Position numbers and translations under genes: made by a program
Assembly (NCBI GenBank): GCA_025024175.1
Contig: QCXZ01000045.1
Coordinates: forward strand, 3,908,649-3,972,648
Direction of reading: 5' to 3'
DNA: 64,000 nucleotides
Source: Rhyzopertha dominica
Lineage: Eukaryota > Arthropoda > Insecta > Coleoptera > Bostrichidae
Part shown: positions 22,690 to 34,925 of the stretch, piece after piece
Layout: each line of letters starts with the position of its first letter
How positions within the stretch are numbered: position 1 is the first letter of the stretch
The notes under the pieces: generated by a model
Seen by the model: the letters and a program-made list of their open reading frames with translations, nothing else
What the model was told of the DNA's origin: nothing
The model's database searches: none

Positions 22690-23476
22690 ATGATTCTTTC
22701 ATTTATTTCTTCATCCATATTTCCATTCCTCTGTTTTGTAACTCCTGAGTACTGTAAGCTTTTAACCTGTTTTCTATTTGTTTTCCATTTATTGTCATAT
22801 CTATCCTTTTGTGCTCCCTTTCTATGACCATTGTTTTAGATTTGCTCCTATTTATTAACATTTTACGTTTTGTTAATTCTTTCTCCCACAACTCTACATT
22901 TTTGTAACTTCTCTTCGTTTTCTACACAGATCATCNGGTCATCTGCAACATTCTGCTGGCTTTACTACCTTTAATTTTCTATATCTTAATTTGGGCTTAA
23001 CACCCCGCCTTGCCTTAATCCATCTACTACCATTACTGACATAATTTTTTGTGTTACTGTATAAACTCTCTATGCTTTTCTGGGCTTATAATTTATACCC
23101 CTTTTCTTTATACTTTCCGAGACCATTTTTGTGGGGATGTTATCAAATCTTTGTCTGAGTCGAAGAATGCTAAACAGATTCCTTTCTCTTTGCCTATCTT
23201 TTCACCTTTTTGTTTAATCGATAATATATGGTCCTGCGTGCTTCGTGGTTCCAGCTTTTCTCTTAATCTTGCTTCTGTTAGTCTTTCATAAACCTTTTCT
23301 ACTACAACTAACAATGTAATTTCTCTATAGTTCCCACATTCTTTTGTGTCCCCTTTTTTGTGTATTGGAACAATTATCCCCATTTTCCAGCCATTTGGTA
23401 CAGCTCCTTCATTCCGTCCCGCATTAAATATTTTTGTCGGCACCTTCCTTCCTTCTGATCCCATACTTTTTAACAT
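22690..23476 (-). pseudogene. LINE reverse transcriptase and C-terminus
   Basis: GWKMGIIVPIHKKGDTKECG and NYREITLL (RT finger), then ICLAFFDSDKD (motif A with its aspartate), then VADD at about 22937-22948 (the F/YADD catalytic motif C, next to an N), then ELTKRKMLINRSKSKTMVIE (post-palm) with NGKQIE. Pieces fall in different frames. The RT copies element RNA at the nicked target; this copy cannot make a full protein. Confidence 0.75.
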
Positions 23477-23696
23477 TTTTGCTGCAATTTGGTCGTGCCC
23501 CGGTGCATTTCCTCTTTTTATATTTTATATGATCTTTTTCACTTCATCCTCTTTTATAACGTTCGGTTCTTCCTCTTCAGTATCTCTATAATTTGTTTCT
23601 GTGTCTTCTGTACAACTAGTTTCACTTTCTGGGTTAAGTAGCTCTTCGAAATATTCTTTTCATCTGTTCATTATTTCACTGCCTTCTGTCAGTATT

Positions 23697-23885
23697 TCAC
23701 TTTGCTTGTTTTTTTATCTGACCTGCAATATATTTTTTATCATTTCTGGCGTTCTTTACTATTTTATAAAATAGCTTCTGGTTTGCCTTGCCGTTTTCCT
23801 CCATTTTAGTCCCAAATTCTTCCCAAGCCTCCCTTTCGGCTCTATTACTAATTCTTTTACTTTTATTCTCTGCTTTCTGTATCAT
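23697..23885 (-). pseudogene. LINE linker between endonuclease and RT
   Basis: Short frame reading REAWEEFGTKMEENGKANQK and KNARNDKKY, the lysine-rich helix upstream of the RT palm in RTE/I-type LINEs (EAWEEFG.KME...LFYK..K..R). In order between the endonuclease and RT fragments. Confidence 0.6.
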
Positions 23886-24240
23886 GTGTAATTCTCTATT
23901 GTTCGCTTTTCAAAATATTGTTTCTATATTTTTTTCTTTGCAACTTGGCTTTTTATCTTCCTATTTCACCAACGTGTCTGTTTTTTCCTTTTATCTATTA
24001 AGATTTTTCCACACACTTCCCTCGCTGTGCTAACTTATATTTCCTTAAATTTCATCAAGATTAGTTCTAGTTCTTCATTTTCTACGCTATTTATAATTCC
24101 AAATTTTTTCTCCACGAGCTCTTGGTACTTGTTTGCAGTTTCATTTTCAGCTAGTTTGTACACTCTTATCGCTTCTTTTTATCTTACTTCTGTCTTAACA
24201 TGTTCGCTGGTTTCTTTCTGCGTTTTTATTTTTATTTTTT

Positions 24241-24910
24241 CTATCAGTAAGTAATGGTCACCATATATTTCGTAGCCTCTGTGTACTCTTACATCTAACA
24301 AATCTGGCCTACTATTTTTATCACTTAATATATAATCTATTATTTTCCTGCTTTCAACCTCTCTTGTGTATTCGTGGATATCCTTATGTTGGTAGAATGT
24401 ATTCCCAACTATTATATCGTTCTCTATGCAGAAATCTATTGTTGTTTTTTGTTTCTTCTCCGTGTTTACCCACTACCCCTCCATCTGCGTTTGATCTTCC
24501 AACTCTACTACTACCCGGCTATTACTATTTTCCTCCTACTATTTTCTGTAATCTGAGAGTTGTTCCCAAAACCTGGTTTTATTATCTGCTGTTTCATCTT
24601 CACTCGGTCATGACCACTAGTGTTATCTTTCATTTTTCTCTATTCTCATTTCTAACTTTAGTAATCTTCCTGTTATGTTCCACCATTTTTTAGTACTTTA
24701 TGTGCTACTTTAAATTATGCAGCCCACTTCTTCTTGTGCTCTCATTTCTTGCTTTACTACACTGTATATCTCATATTCCCTCCCATTTAACCTTCTCACG
24801 TGCCATGTTGCCAATCTCAATATTTTATGTTCTTTACTCTTCTTTTCTTTCCTTAACTTTTCGTCGCTATTTCTATCGTTATTACCTATTTCTTGCATAG
24901 CCATCATCAA
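24241..24910 (-). pseudogene. LINE endonuclease domain (APE type)
   Basis: Near the 5' end one frame reads LRLATWHVRRLNGREYEI, the usual first block (LRIATWNVRSL) with the catalytic-site asparagine N replaced by H. Further on VVGKHGEE and EVESRKIIDYILSDKNSR lead to RPDLLDVRVHRGYEIYGDH, the last block with the SDH-type histidine. The domain nicks target DNA for target-primed reverse transcription. Frameshifts and the N-to-H change indicate a dead copy. Confidence 0.75.
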
Positions 24911-25249
24911 TTGTTATAATTCTAATTATAATTTAAAACCAATAACAAAAATTATCGGAACAACTCTTCTATGTTTGCAGTTAATAAAATTAGTTAAAAA
25001 ACAGCGCATTGGTGTCGAATTAATGAGGCTTTGCACGAAAAGGGCCAATACGTAGTATGGAAACACATTACATGTATTGCTGTGTAGTACAAATGTGATA
25101 TAAATTACTATAAATAACGTATACTAAACATAGTACTATAAATCAGCAGCTGGACTAAATTATTCCGACTTCCCTATATGGATACACTATCGCACCCATA
25201 ACGTTACTGGGTTAGGATGTAATAAATGCGTTTTAGGGAGTGTATGTAT
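24911..25249. other. No recognised feature
   Basis: AT-rich spacer next to the 5' end of the LINE. Confidence 0.3.
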
Positions 25250-25510
25250 GATATAATGGATTGGCCAACTGAGTTTTCGAACGCAATTATGCACACCAAA
25301 GTGGACATAACTGCAAAATAGGCCGGCGGCTTTCGCTGCACATGCACATGTTTATAAGTACCATAATAATAAATCTCTCGTGATTTAAAATTAATTTGCT
25401 CGTGTGGCGGTTGTTTGTTCCATATTCGTATTCTAATTTTGCAATTCCAGCGGCTCCCCAAAGCAATCTGCGCGCCGTGAATGCGAATTGCCGGATAAAT
25501 GGACTGCAAT
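25250..25510. promoter_or_regulatory. GC-richer noncoding island
   Basis: Contains GCCGGCGGCTTTCGCTGC and TTAAAATTAATTTGCTCG in otherwise AT-rich DNA. One minus-strand frame spans it without recognisable homology or splice context. Candidate conserved regulatory element. Confidence 0.25.
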
Positions 25511-26695
25511 GAAAACTAAATTGGGATGAAACGGTTAAAATCGAATGAACTTCTCGAATAAAATAAACAGGGAGGTTATTTGAGATTTAAGTAACTGGAT
25601 CTTCCCTAACAGCGGTGGACGGCTGGAGCATCTCCAAAATGAATCGTCATACTGTTTCATATGTAGTTATAGGGACGTGAGGTAAGTTTATCACTTTTTA
25701 ACTGACTTGTGGTTTGCCAAATTCTGTTAAACTTTTCAAACGTGAGCAAATTGTACTATTTTTGCAAAGTAATTACATAGTGTAATTCAAAATAAATAAA
25801 ATATAATTTGAGGGGAGCAGTATTGTGCGTGCAGTATATCCTAAACATGCCCTGTTCGATTAAGGCCTGAACATTTTGCTGGAGCCATTATTGTGTCAAA
25901 ACCTACATTAACAGAAAAAATGTTGAGCAATATAATAAACAACTGTCACGAAAAGGATCCTTATGTGGAGTTTACCTGCGTATGGGGTTAAGAATATTTC
26001 TTACCATACCATAAGTGAGATATGTTGCACAGTACGTATCGTTTATTCGACCTTCTGGAATCGTGAACTCCTCTGCCGTAAATTTTTAGCCAAAGATTTC
26101 ATTCCCAGTCACCTTACGCCCAATTAAAATGTTCCCTGTTTAACTAATGATCCACCGTTAACGATAGACCTTCGGAAAGAATGCTAGAAGCAAATAATTT
26201 TCTCTAAGTCGTTGTCGCACGTACATTCTTGTTGTCACCAGTTTCCCTGTACAGTTCAGCCGTGCGTTACACTGAATCCGTCACCTATTCAGCAATAACT
26301 CCACTTACTCTAACCTTTTTCGTGACATACTTCGGCTTAAGCACATTCACCAAGCGTCAAATGTCTAAATTCGCGTTGCATTTTAACAATTAAAACAAGA
26401 ACAAACATCAAAACGCTAAAAAATTCAGTAGTAACGAGCAGGAATTCAACTGCTTTGAAAGTAGATTTATTTAATAGGAAGTCTTGGGAGTAAAAAGCAA
26501 TATCAGCATGAATAAAAACATGTTTTGTTGTTAAAAATGATTACATACAAGGCCTTCTGTAATTGGATTAAACACTTCAGTTTGTTTTGGTTGCTGATAA
26601 TGGTGTAGATATATGCAACCAGTGACACAGTACTTCTATACAATTTATAAGATATATATTACTACTTACAAAAAACCGCAAATGAAATGAATCAG
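25511..26695. other. No recognised feature
   Basis: Noncoding; nothing identified. Confidence 0.3.
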
Positions 26696-27526
26696 TACTT
26701 CCACATCCAATTGTCAAAATGGCATTTACGTTTTTATTTCTTATACTATACGATTAGTAATCAGATTTTGAGCATTTTTTCTCTCTACACATTTTTTCTA
26801 AGACAAACAGTCCTCGTGATATTAGCAAAAATATATAAATTTTAAAATCCGTATATTCCAAATAACTCGAAAATTATTAACTTAACAAAATAATTACAAA
26901 AGTGCTTTCTGATCAGAAATTTGATTTTCTATATAATACCAAAATTTGAAAAAAAATCGTACGAGCAGGGTCCAAAATAGGTTTTCTGGAAATATTTCGA
27001 AAATGTCAAAATTTTGAATAAATTTTCTAAGACACTTTTTGTGAGAAATTATATTTCCTATCTAATGGTATTTTCATTTTTTGAATATATTAAATATATT
27101 CTGAGATATTTAGGAAAAGCATTTTCTTTAAATGACGCTTTTTTGCTAATATCTTCTAAACAGTTTGCTGCACCAAAAATTTATAAGAACAAATAATACT
27201 CGCAGTTATACTACTAATCACATACTAAAACGAAAAAAAAATAAAAATTTGCAAAAAGGGTAGTTACCCCTCATTTTCGCCCTCTTNCCCCACAAACAAT
27301 AGGTCGCTTTGAGTGGTTTATACGTTTGCCAAATTTCAAGTTCATATATTAAGTCTTTCGAAAATTATCGTGTCAACAAACAATACCACAGACACAGACA
27401 AGAATTTTTTTGCTCAAATATTGTTTTTTTTNGTGTTTTCGACCATTTGAAAGCGAATGAGCAAGTAAAAATCTTTGAAAATTTTTCTCGCGATATAATA
27501 CTTCCCATCCGTTGGATGCGGAAGTA
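26696..27526 (+). repeat. Unclassified ~0.85-kb repeat, copy C
   Basis: Starts TACTTCCACATCCAATTG and ends in the hairpin 27500-27525 (ACTTCCCATCC, GTT, GGATGCGGAAGT). The upstream flank AAAAACCGCAAATGAAATGA parallels those of copies A and B. Closest in structure to copy B. Confidence 0.85.
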
Positions 27527-29422
27527 ATTTACACAACAAATATTATTAAAACATTGGTGTTACAAAGCAACACAAGTTAAACATTTAAAGTTAACAAAAC
27601 AGTAAAAGAAATTCATTATACAAAAATGAACCAAGGTCTCCATAAAGGAGACCTTCTATGTCAATTAATTATGTTTGTTGTTTTTGATTGATGTCTTTTG
27701 TTTTTATATTATTATATATGTCTTTGTATAAATTATTCAGTTGTCTAGCACCTGTCTTAAAATTCATTGTCTTATTCTGAATTATGAAAATCATTTCGCC
27801 AAATTCTAGTTTTATTTTTTTTTCTATATCTAATATTTTAATTTTTACAAAGTTAAGTTTATGGCCCAACTCATATCCTATGTTAAGTCAATCCGCGGTT
27901 TACTGTTTCTCCTATAATTAACGTAGCGTTGTTTGCATAACGTAGGGCCCGCAAGCATTATCAATCCGGCCCTCGCGAAACGGCCGGTTAAGCCCGTTAT
28001 TTGGCTCACCAAAATTTATTTAGAAATTACGGGTATGAGGTCTTAGATGACCCAAAATTTACTACTTTGAATGACTATCAATTTTAGTGAACCAGTTAAA
28101 AAAAAACTGTTTAGTGGATAACAAAATAAATCAACTAATGATCATTCCTACCTAGCTTCCGTTTCAATTGTCCTTTTACCCTAAAATTCAATTTGCTACG
28201 TTAAGTTAGTCTACTGATTTGATCAATTTTGATTATGTCCTATTATATAATGTCATTGTTGTAGTAGTGTTCCCTTTCTTAATGCAATGTCGCTGTAGAT
28301 GACTAGTAAATCCTCTTTGGGTTAACTAGCTTTTTGTAATTAAATGAAGCTGGCGTTCAAGCAGAAGGGACTTATTAAATTAACAAACTTTATCAATAAA
28401 AAATGTATAAATGGTTGCACACGGGGCGTGGAAAAAACACTTTATATCATAACATTTCCAATTTTAACCGTCCTGTTGTAATAGATTACTTGTGCCCATT
28501 AATAAGTTACATAATGATTTTTGTAGGATTAATTTTTAATAAGTATGTGTACGCTTAAGCCGCCTGTAATACTGGAGCATCACTAATCTGATTTGAATGC
28601 TATAGTAACTACTACTTGCTAGTGTCTTGCTAAATCTGTAAATATTGAGATAACCATGAACATAATGGGGTATGCAATGAAAAGCCAATTTTTAACCAAT
28701 CAGAAAATTTCCCTAGTTGAGAGCTTTATTTCCACGTTGGGGTAGGGTGATTATTTACACTGCAGGATGCATTTACATTGAAACTTGATCTGAATATAGC
28801 TCCTACAGATTTTTTAGACACAAAAATTACGTAGACAACTTCTCTTGGTTATTATACATATGGACACGATGCCCTTTCTCTAGAATAGGCTTCATGCCGA
28901 CGTAATGAAATCCTCATAAATTAGTACTTAATTTGACAGCTAGTATACGTTCAAAATCTAATCGAACATTTTTTGCCATCTTGATTGCATTTGATGAAAT
29001 TGCAAAACAAATGTCAATTAATTATCAGTCCTATCCAGGCGATCGTAAAACACTCTGTGCCGTCTCCATACGCTAACGCTATCTGTCTCTCATCACTCGA
29101 CAACTGACATCCATGCACGGTTGCCACTTTTCAATGCGATCTATTACCTCAGCAGAAATCTATTACCTGCATCTTCAAAGGTACCACAAACAGCAAAAGT
29201 ATAGTTTATTCATATACCACTATTAGTATGTGTATGAATTCATTTAATCTTAACAGACAGAATATTCTCTCAGACTGATGCTGATCTTACCTAGGCACCT
29301 AAACTAGATTCTTTATCATTGTTTTTGTTTTATCTTTGTAGAAGGGTTTGTTTATTGTCAGTTTAAAACTGTTATATATGTCGGAAAATTGTAATAGTGG
29401 TTTTGTGTGCCTTTCTCGTTTC
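27527..29422. other. No recognised gene
   Basis: AT-rich. A small GC-richer patch at about 27890-28010 (GGCCCGCAAGC, GAAACGGCCGG) may be a further regulatory island; nothing else identified. Confidence 0.3.
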
Positions 29423-29429
29423 TCTAACG

Positions 29430-30080
29430 TAAGGTGACCAACTTTCCAAACCAGAAAATCCGGACGCTTACATGGTGCTATTTGTAATATAGCATAAAGT
29501 AAAGAGTAAAAATGAATGGTCAGGCATCAGGTTATGCCGGCTACACAATTGCGAGCTGACACCACAGAACTAAATACCTAGAAGTTTAATGTAATACTAA
29601 TAAAATTTTGTGATAAATGATCCTCGGACAGATAGGGTCAGACACATGCGCAGTAAAGAGTATATTACGGAAACGTCATGACATCACAAAAAACAACAGG
29701 ACCTGCCGCACATCTCACCAATCGCCATTCACTTTCTCAAACCAGGGAGTTACTGCGCAGACTCGCGCATGCCCTAACAATTAGCCATTTACATAATAGA
29801 TGAGATGTCTGTGGCTGACATTAATGTGACAGATGAAACTATGAAGCTTACAACGCCTGACTGCCTGAAGCTTAAAGCATGAGAAGACTGACAACAATGA
29901 AAAAGTAAAATACCATGTTGTGCAGATATTTTGCACACTTTTTAGTCAGACCCTTAAAAAACCGGACAAATACAAACAAAATTTTGAAAATCCGGACAAA
30001 TCCGGGTGTCATATTAAATACGGACTCATAAACAAAAATACAAACCTGTCCGGGCAAAATCCGAACGGTTGGTCACCTTA
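29430..30080. mobile_element. Small hAT-like DNA transposon, 651 bp
   Basis: Ends TAAGGTGACCAAC and GTTGGTCACCTTA are a 13-bp inverted repeat, flanked by TCTAACG on both sides (29423-29429 and 30081-30087). A 7-bp perfect duplication with this TIR style suggests a hAT-type element of the TAAGGTGACC group. The subterminal region repeats AATCCGGACA. The overlapping open frames at 29872-30108 are incidental; no transposase. Confidence 0.75.
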
Positions 30081-30087
30081 TCTAACG

Positions 30088-31139
30088 GCACTAGAAAAAT
30101 ATCAGTAAATCTATTAACTTTTGTTATGCTTGCGTGTATGTTTACAGAAGTTCTGGCAATTCTGCTTCAATACCAGGTGTTTCGTCAGCATGCGAGTACT
30201 GCGGGTTGCATCAATACTATTCAGCAGCTGTCATTGAACTCGATATAGGCGATACCACTTTTTACTCATATTTGTCATTTTAAATATGCACTCACATTAC
30301 ATTATTTAACAGACATGACAGTATACCGAAACCAAACTAAACACAAACGGCTGCACATTAAGGTTTAACGATTAGCGCACGTTTAAGATTCTGCTTGGAA
30401 TCTTTATACGGACCTACCCCAACAAACATGGCTATATTTGCTGTACGGTGACGTACTCGCTAAATCAAGGACCGGATGTTTTGGGTGTTTAAACTTTATC
30501 TTTTTGTTGTACTGTTGTATAACAATTTAAATACGAAATATTTTCACAATATGAATATTGAAGACAATAATGATGTAATAAGACCACTAAAAATGAGTCA
30601 TCTACCCAATTGTGCTTAAAAATTAAAAAATTGAAGCTTAGCGACTTTAATAAAATAAAATAAAATGTACTTTTATACTGCAACCATGCAACTAACGAAA
30701 ACCCATGACATTTCGTATAATAATTCAAATTAACATTATAGTAATTTATTGAAGAGAAACGCAAAACCAAAAATCAAAAGTAAAATATTTTCCGGCATCG
30801 AGCCAATAGCGAGCCTGCAATTGTTTAACACTTTATCCTATACCTTCACATTCACTCAATTTCTTAAATTTAATCATGGTATCTTGATACCGTTAAACAA
30901 TTACGGACTGGTTGTTGGCTCCATGCCGGAAAAGATTTTTCTTTTGATCTTTGTTTTTGAGGCTTTGTCGACTGGACCATTGCGAGCCCGTGGGGGTAAT
31001 ACATTTTCCTGGGGAGTCTGGAAAAAAATACCGTCCTTTATTTATTTATCATTCCTTCTCCACAAGATGAACCCATCCAATAATTTATGTATGTTTAATT
31101 TATCCACATCATTTTCTATGTAAAGACACTCCCTCAGTA
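30088..31139. other. No recognised gene
   Basis: Noncoding; the frame at 30749-31123 has no homology that I recognise. Confidence 0.3.
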
Positions 31140-31600
31140 AATCGTTAACTCTATGGATAAGTCGCTTGTCGATCTATTTCTATGCTATGCAACTTGTCCC
31201 TTTGATCTGGAATCCAGATTGAATTAAAGAAGCAAGCGCCTCCTTCAGCATTTATTTCATGAGGTGGTCGTTCCACTTTCCCAACACCCTCATAAATCCC
31301 CTTATCACCGCTGCATTTCTCGCGTCCTAATAAAAGCTGAATTAATAATTTTCGCGGCGGGTCACGGTCCCGGAAAAATAAGAAATAAGCGCGATTCAAA
31401 GGCATCAGCAAGCCGAGGAATTTGCATTTAGATTTAATGCCGCGCCGGGCGGCCGCTTAATATATTCCCAGGTAGGTAAATTGTTATTAGGCCTCATTGC
31501 TTTCGTGTGAGTCTGATTTATTGTCAGCGAGCTAATTAAATTAGAATACCTGGAGACACCGCCGCTTCATGTTGCGAGGGAACGGGTTCATGTTGTCACG
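31140..31600. promoter_or_regulatory. GC-rich noncoding island
   Basis: Contains TTTTCGCGGCGGGTCACGG, GCCGCGCCGGGCGGCCGC and TAATTAAATTAGAAT. The composition, homeodomain-like sites and lack of splice-bounded coding suggest a conserved regulatory element, one of the clearest in the window. Confidence 0.35.
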
Positions 31601-32139
31601 TGATATGGCGATGGGGGATGATTTTCTTGGAAGTGGAGATGAGATATATAGGGAACGACATATTCTAGACTTGTTGATGGACTTTCATATTAATCAGGAT
31701 GCCAACATTTCGCGAATCAGGATCTTTTCGCAGCATAACCGTTATAGTATTAATGTTGACGCTAAAAGGGAGATTGCATTTTGCAGATAAAAAGCCTGCT
31801 TACTTTAGCAACTCTATTGTAACTTAATAAATGAAAAGGTCATTTGAGAAATATCTCATCATTTATTTGGCCATTTTTTGTTTTTGTTTTACACCAACCC
31901 CGAGTAAAGAATACTCCATTTATTCCTACATAAGCATCACACTTGCCGAGTTCAAATCTTAAAAATACCGCAACGGTTCGTGCAGTACATTCAGGAGTGG
32001 AATGTTTCTTAAAGAGTTTGCGCAAGTGTCAGTTGAAATGGAATCTACTAGCAAAAACGATCCTGAATAAAAAATAAAAGCTAAAACAAGGCTACGCAGA
32101 TACGAAATAACAAAAAGGCCAGAGTAAAAGAAGAATGTA
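31601..32139. other. No recognised feature
   Basis: Short open frames on both strands without family signals. Confidence 0.3.
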
Positions 32140-32310
32140 TAAAGTAAAGATTCCTTGGTAGAAAAAAATCTTCAGCCTTTTTGCCATATTGGCAGTATGA
32201 TTACCAGTCTTGTGCAGCAAATGTATTGAAAAATTCGTCACATGGCGATTTGACTTTGCCCAAATTGATGTCTATGTTTCTGTCTACAACAAAATGCTTC
32301 ATTGCAGCCT
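32140..32310 (-). pseudogene. DDE transposase C-terminal relic
   Basis: Minus-strand frame reads DRNIDINLGKVKSPCDEFFN, TFAAQDW, a stop, then CQYGKKAEDFF. This resembles the C-terminus of insect DDE-superfamily transposases (...A...T..DWK.C..H..K.E..F). In line with the N-terminal fragment at 32530-32808, with the catalytic middle missing or unrecognisable. Confidence 0.4.
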
Positions 32311-32529
32311 AAACCTAAAACCCTAAACCTAAAAATGGGGTGATGTTTTCTGACTTTCATCAAAAGGTCGGAGAACATCGTAGCCCTTGTCAGTTAGCAA
32401 CTTCTATGTCGATTACGTATAATTAAGCTTGTTCTTGGATTTTTGGTGGATTCTCTTTGCCGTGGGTGTCTAATAAATTAAAAATGAGCATATTTTAGCG
32501 AAACGAACAAAATAATTATGAGCATATTT

Positions 32530-32808
32530 TCATAATACAAAGGAGCCATAACTGTAACTAAACCATACCTTCTTTTCGTCTAGGCCTCTTTTAGTTGCAG
32601 TCTTTTTTCGTTTTTCTCTGGCGTTAAGACTTCCTTGGTCACCATCTTCAATTGCTTTGATTTCTTTGGCGACATTCTGCACAATCCTCAGACTGACACC
32701 AGTCGCCAAGGCAGCACGCTGCTTAATTTTTTTAAGATCCTTTAAGGCTTGATTTGATTCGGCTTTCCGCCGTATAGAGTGTACCACTGCTAGGGTTCGG
32801 CCGCACAA
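32530..32808 (-). pseudogene. DDE transposase N-terminal HTH relic
   Basis: The frame encodes KDLKKIKQRAALATGVSLRI and VQNVAKE, a helix-turn-helix like the DNA-binding start of IS630/Tc1-superfamily DDE proteins (RVAEATGVS..TV..I.KE), then a basic KKTATKRGLDEKK. GTATGG directly after EKK could be a splice donor, so this may have been an exon. It could be a domesticated gene; with the decayed C-terminal piece downstream I favour a dead transposon. Confidence 0.45.
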
Positions 32809-32954
32809 CTTTTTATTTTTCAGTTTGGAACTAAAATCGTAAAATTGAAACGCACACTTCCTATTGAATTTTTATATTTCTTCAAAATGCCTTTAACAGT
32901 TTCTCGAAATTTAGGAAATGTTTTTACCCTTATCTTCTGAGAAAAATCTCATAA

Positions 32955-33036
32955 TTAAAATGCATGTCTATGCTGTGCTGTCAACCAACTGCAGATAGTA
33001 CTATTTCGCTGTCATTACAGCTCATCAGTGCAGTTT
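32955..33036 (+). repeat. Short dispersed repeat, copy 1
   Basis: TTAAAATGCATGTCTATGCT through AACCAACTGCAGATAG to CTCATCAGTGCA is repeated at 46175-46264 with an 8-bp insertion there. Class unknown; SINE or solo-terminus length. Confidence 0.7.
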
Positions 33037-33816
33037 AGGTCTAGTGTAGACAACACGGCATAGAACTGGTTTTGCTTATATACCAAAGGCAATGCCATCC
33101 TAAATTCTTAAATCTCATAATTGTTTGAAATTCTAAAAGCCATTACATACAACTAACTCATTGCATGTGCTTGCTTAAGTTTAAAACAGCGGTCCTGATA
33201 AAGTAAGGGAAAATTACCTGTATACAACCTTTGCATTCTAAGAATCTGTTTGCTCCAAAGTCTAGGCCCAAAATGAGCTCCGATAAGCGCTTTGCTACCT
33301 GGCTATTGCTCTGCCGATTTCACCCGCACAGGTTTCTGACGGTACCAGTACATTATTTTACATTCCATGAAATATATAAACAATTCTAAATTATTGCTGC
33401 AGATTTGCATAATAAAATAAAATAGAGTCCTATAAGCCAAGTCAATTAAGGAAATTTTGTATTATTCCATTTAGGAAGCATTTAAAGACCAACTAAAAAA
33501 AAGTTAGAGATATTATACTTCGTGTTTTAGTAGAGTGATAATTTGGCAGCATTTGATGCTTCGAATTTATGGGGCACTGATTCACAAATGTTTGGGTATT
33601 TGCTTTCCAGAGAAGCCGGACATAATATGCTTCAGGACAATTTTATAATATTGTTCACCGTAGTGCTTTTCACATTTTACAAATTAGGTGTTGCCTTTAT
33701 CAACGAAAACATGGATTGTATGGACCTCCGTCGCCTTTATATTTTACCTATCTTCTAAAAAATTCCGAAGAGCCATTGATCAAAAGATCTGTGCGTACTG
33801 TCTGCATTGAAACTGT
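33037..33816. other. No recognised feature
   Basis: Noncoding. The frame 33543-33758 has no recognisable homology. Confidence 0.3.
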
Positions 33817-33868
33817 AGCTGTGCTGAGCAGGCTTTGAAAGCCGAAGCAGCTGTACACAGGTTGTTCT
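33817..33868 (+). repeat. 52-bp direct repeat, copy 1
   Basis: AGCTG..C.GAG.AGGCT to CACAG.TTGTTCT recurs at 34874-34925. The two copies bracket about 1 kb that ends in a hAT-like terminus. Confidence 0.55.
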
Positions 33869-34873
33869 GATGTCGACAAAATAGCATTGACTAATAAATA
33901 TTACTATTATGCTGAGAACTGCGCTCTTTGCAGACACTTTTGTTGGGGACCTCTGTTGGTTTTCAAACGCCCACTATAAGGTGTTCACAGTATAGGTACC
34001 CCACAGAGACGGGTGGGTAATAACACTGTTAATTGCCGATAGATGGCATGTTTTTGCCCACATTCGCAATTCTAGCATACATGTCGCCTACGTTGACGAA
34101 TATAAGCAGGGAATCCCAGATCTGTGTCACGTTGTCGGCATTGTAATTAGAGACAAGTAGAACAGAACGTATGCGAATCGCAGTTTCGGATCTGATGTTG
34201 TTTTTAAATGATTCGGATATTAGCGTTCGAACTGAATTTATCAACGGATCGCCAAACATAACAGAACCCACTCGAATAGAAGAATTTGCGCGTTGCGTTT
34301 CATGCAACGGATCCAGATCGGTATTTACGGATTTCGAGATCCACGAGTTATGAGTACGTACGAATCAGCGGGATTATGACGGCGCAGTACCGATACGAAT
34401 AAAACCCTTAACCTGTAAGTGATTAATTGAGAGAACACAGACCCCAGGAGAAAGAAAACAGAAAAGTAGGGCAAAAAATGCGTCGGCAAAGTTAGTAAAT
34501 GCGTTTCGCAAACTTGCGGAGCTGCAACGTGCCACCAAAGCGATCAACAAGCGGCGTGTTGCCACGTCGTCAGACCGCGGAGTTTTAAAACTGATTTTCA
34601 TTTTGACAAGTATGCGGATTGATTGCTGGTAGAAGCTTGTTATCGTTTTGGTAAGAAATTCCCTGTGTCCAATTTCGTACAAAAAAAAACTGCATAAAAA
34701 TATACTGTTGAATCAGAACGGCAGCACGGCAGCAGCTAACGGGCAACGTATTCGCGTATTCGACGAATGGCGATGGCACAGTTGTATATTCTGAAGAATC
34801 CGGATCTTATAGGGTGCGGGTTCTTCAGTGCCGAATTATCGAAATGATCCGAAATTCCCATCACTAATATTAT
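33869..34873. other. Possible decayed hAT-like element, right end only
   Basis: TTCCCATCACTA at 34855-34866 is a hAT-type right terminus (reverse: TAGTGATGGGAA) and the preceding ~100 bp repeats GGATC and GAATCCGGATC motifs. I found no left terminus or 8-bp duplication, so the limits are unknown. No gene recognised. Confidence 0.3.
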
Positions 34874-34925
34874 AGCTGGGCCGAGGAGGCTCTATAAGCC
34901 GCAACGGCTGTCCACAGATTGTTCT
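34874..34925 (+). repeat. 52-bp direct repeat, copy 2
   Basis: Counterpart of 33817-33868, beginning just outside the hAT-like terminus. Confidence 0.55.

Larger units (their letters stand above)
22445..24910 (-). mobile_element. Decayed non-LTR retrotransposon (RTE/craft-like)
   Basis: Reading minus-strand from 24910 down, the fragments occur in the order of a non-LTR ORF: apurinic endonuclease, linker, reverse transcriptase, post-RT region. The element retains most of its coding plan in about 2.5 kb but is broken by many frameshifts and stops. No poly-A or duplication was identified. The plus-strand open frames here are antisense shadows. Confidence 0.85.

Noticed and set aside
22453..25055. 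Plus-strand leucine/serine-rich open frames
   Set aside because: They are antisense to a recognisable minus-strand LINE.
32308..32334. Interstitial telomeric repeat (CCTAAACCTAAAACCCTAAACC)
   Set aside because: Only four imperfect units, not the TTAGG unit usual in insects, and inside transposase debris.
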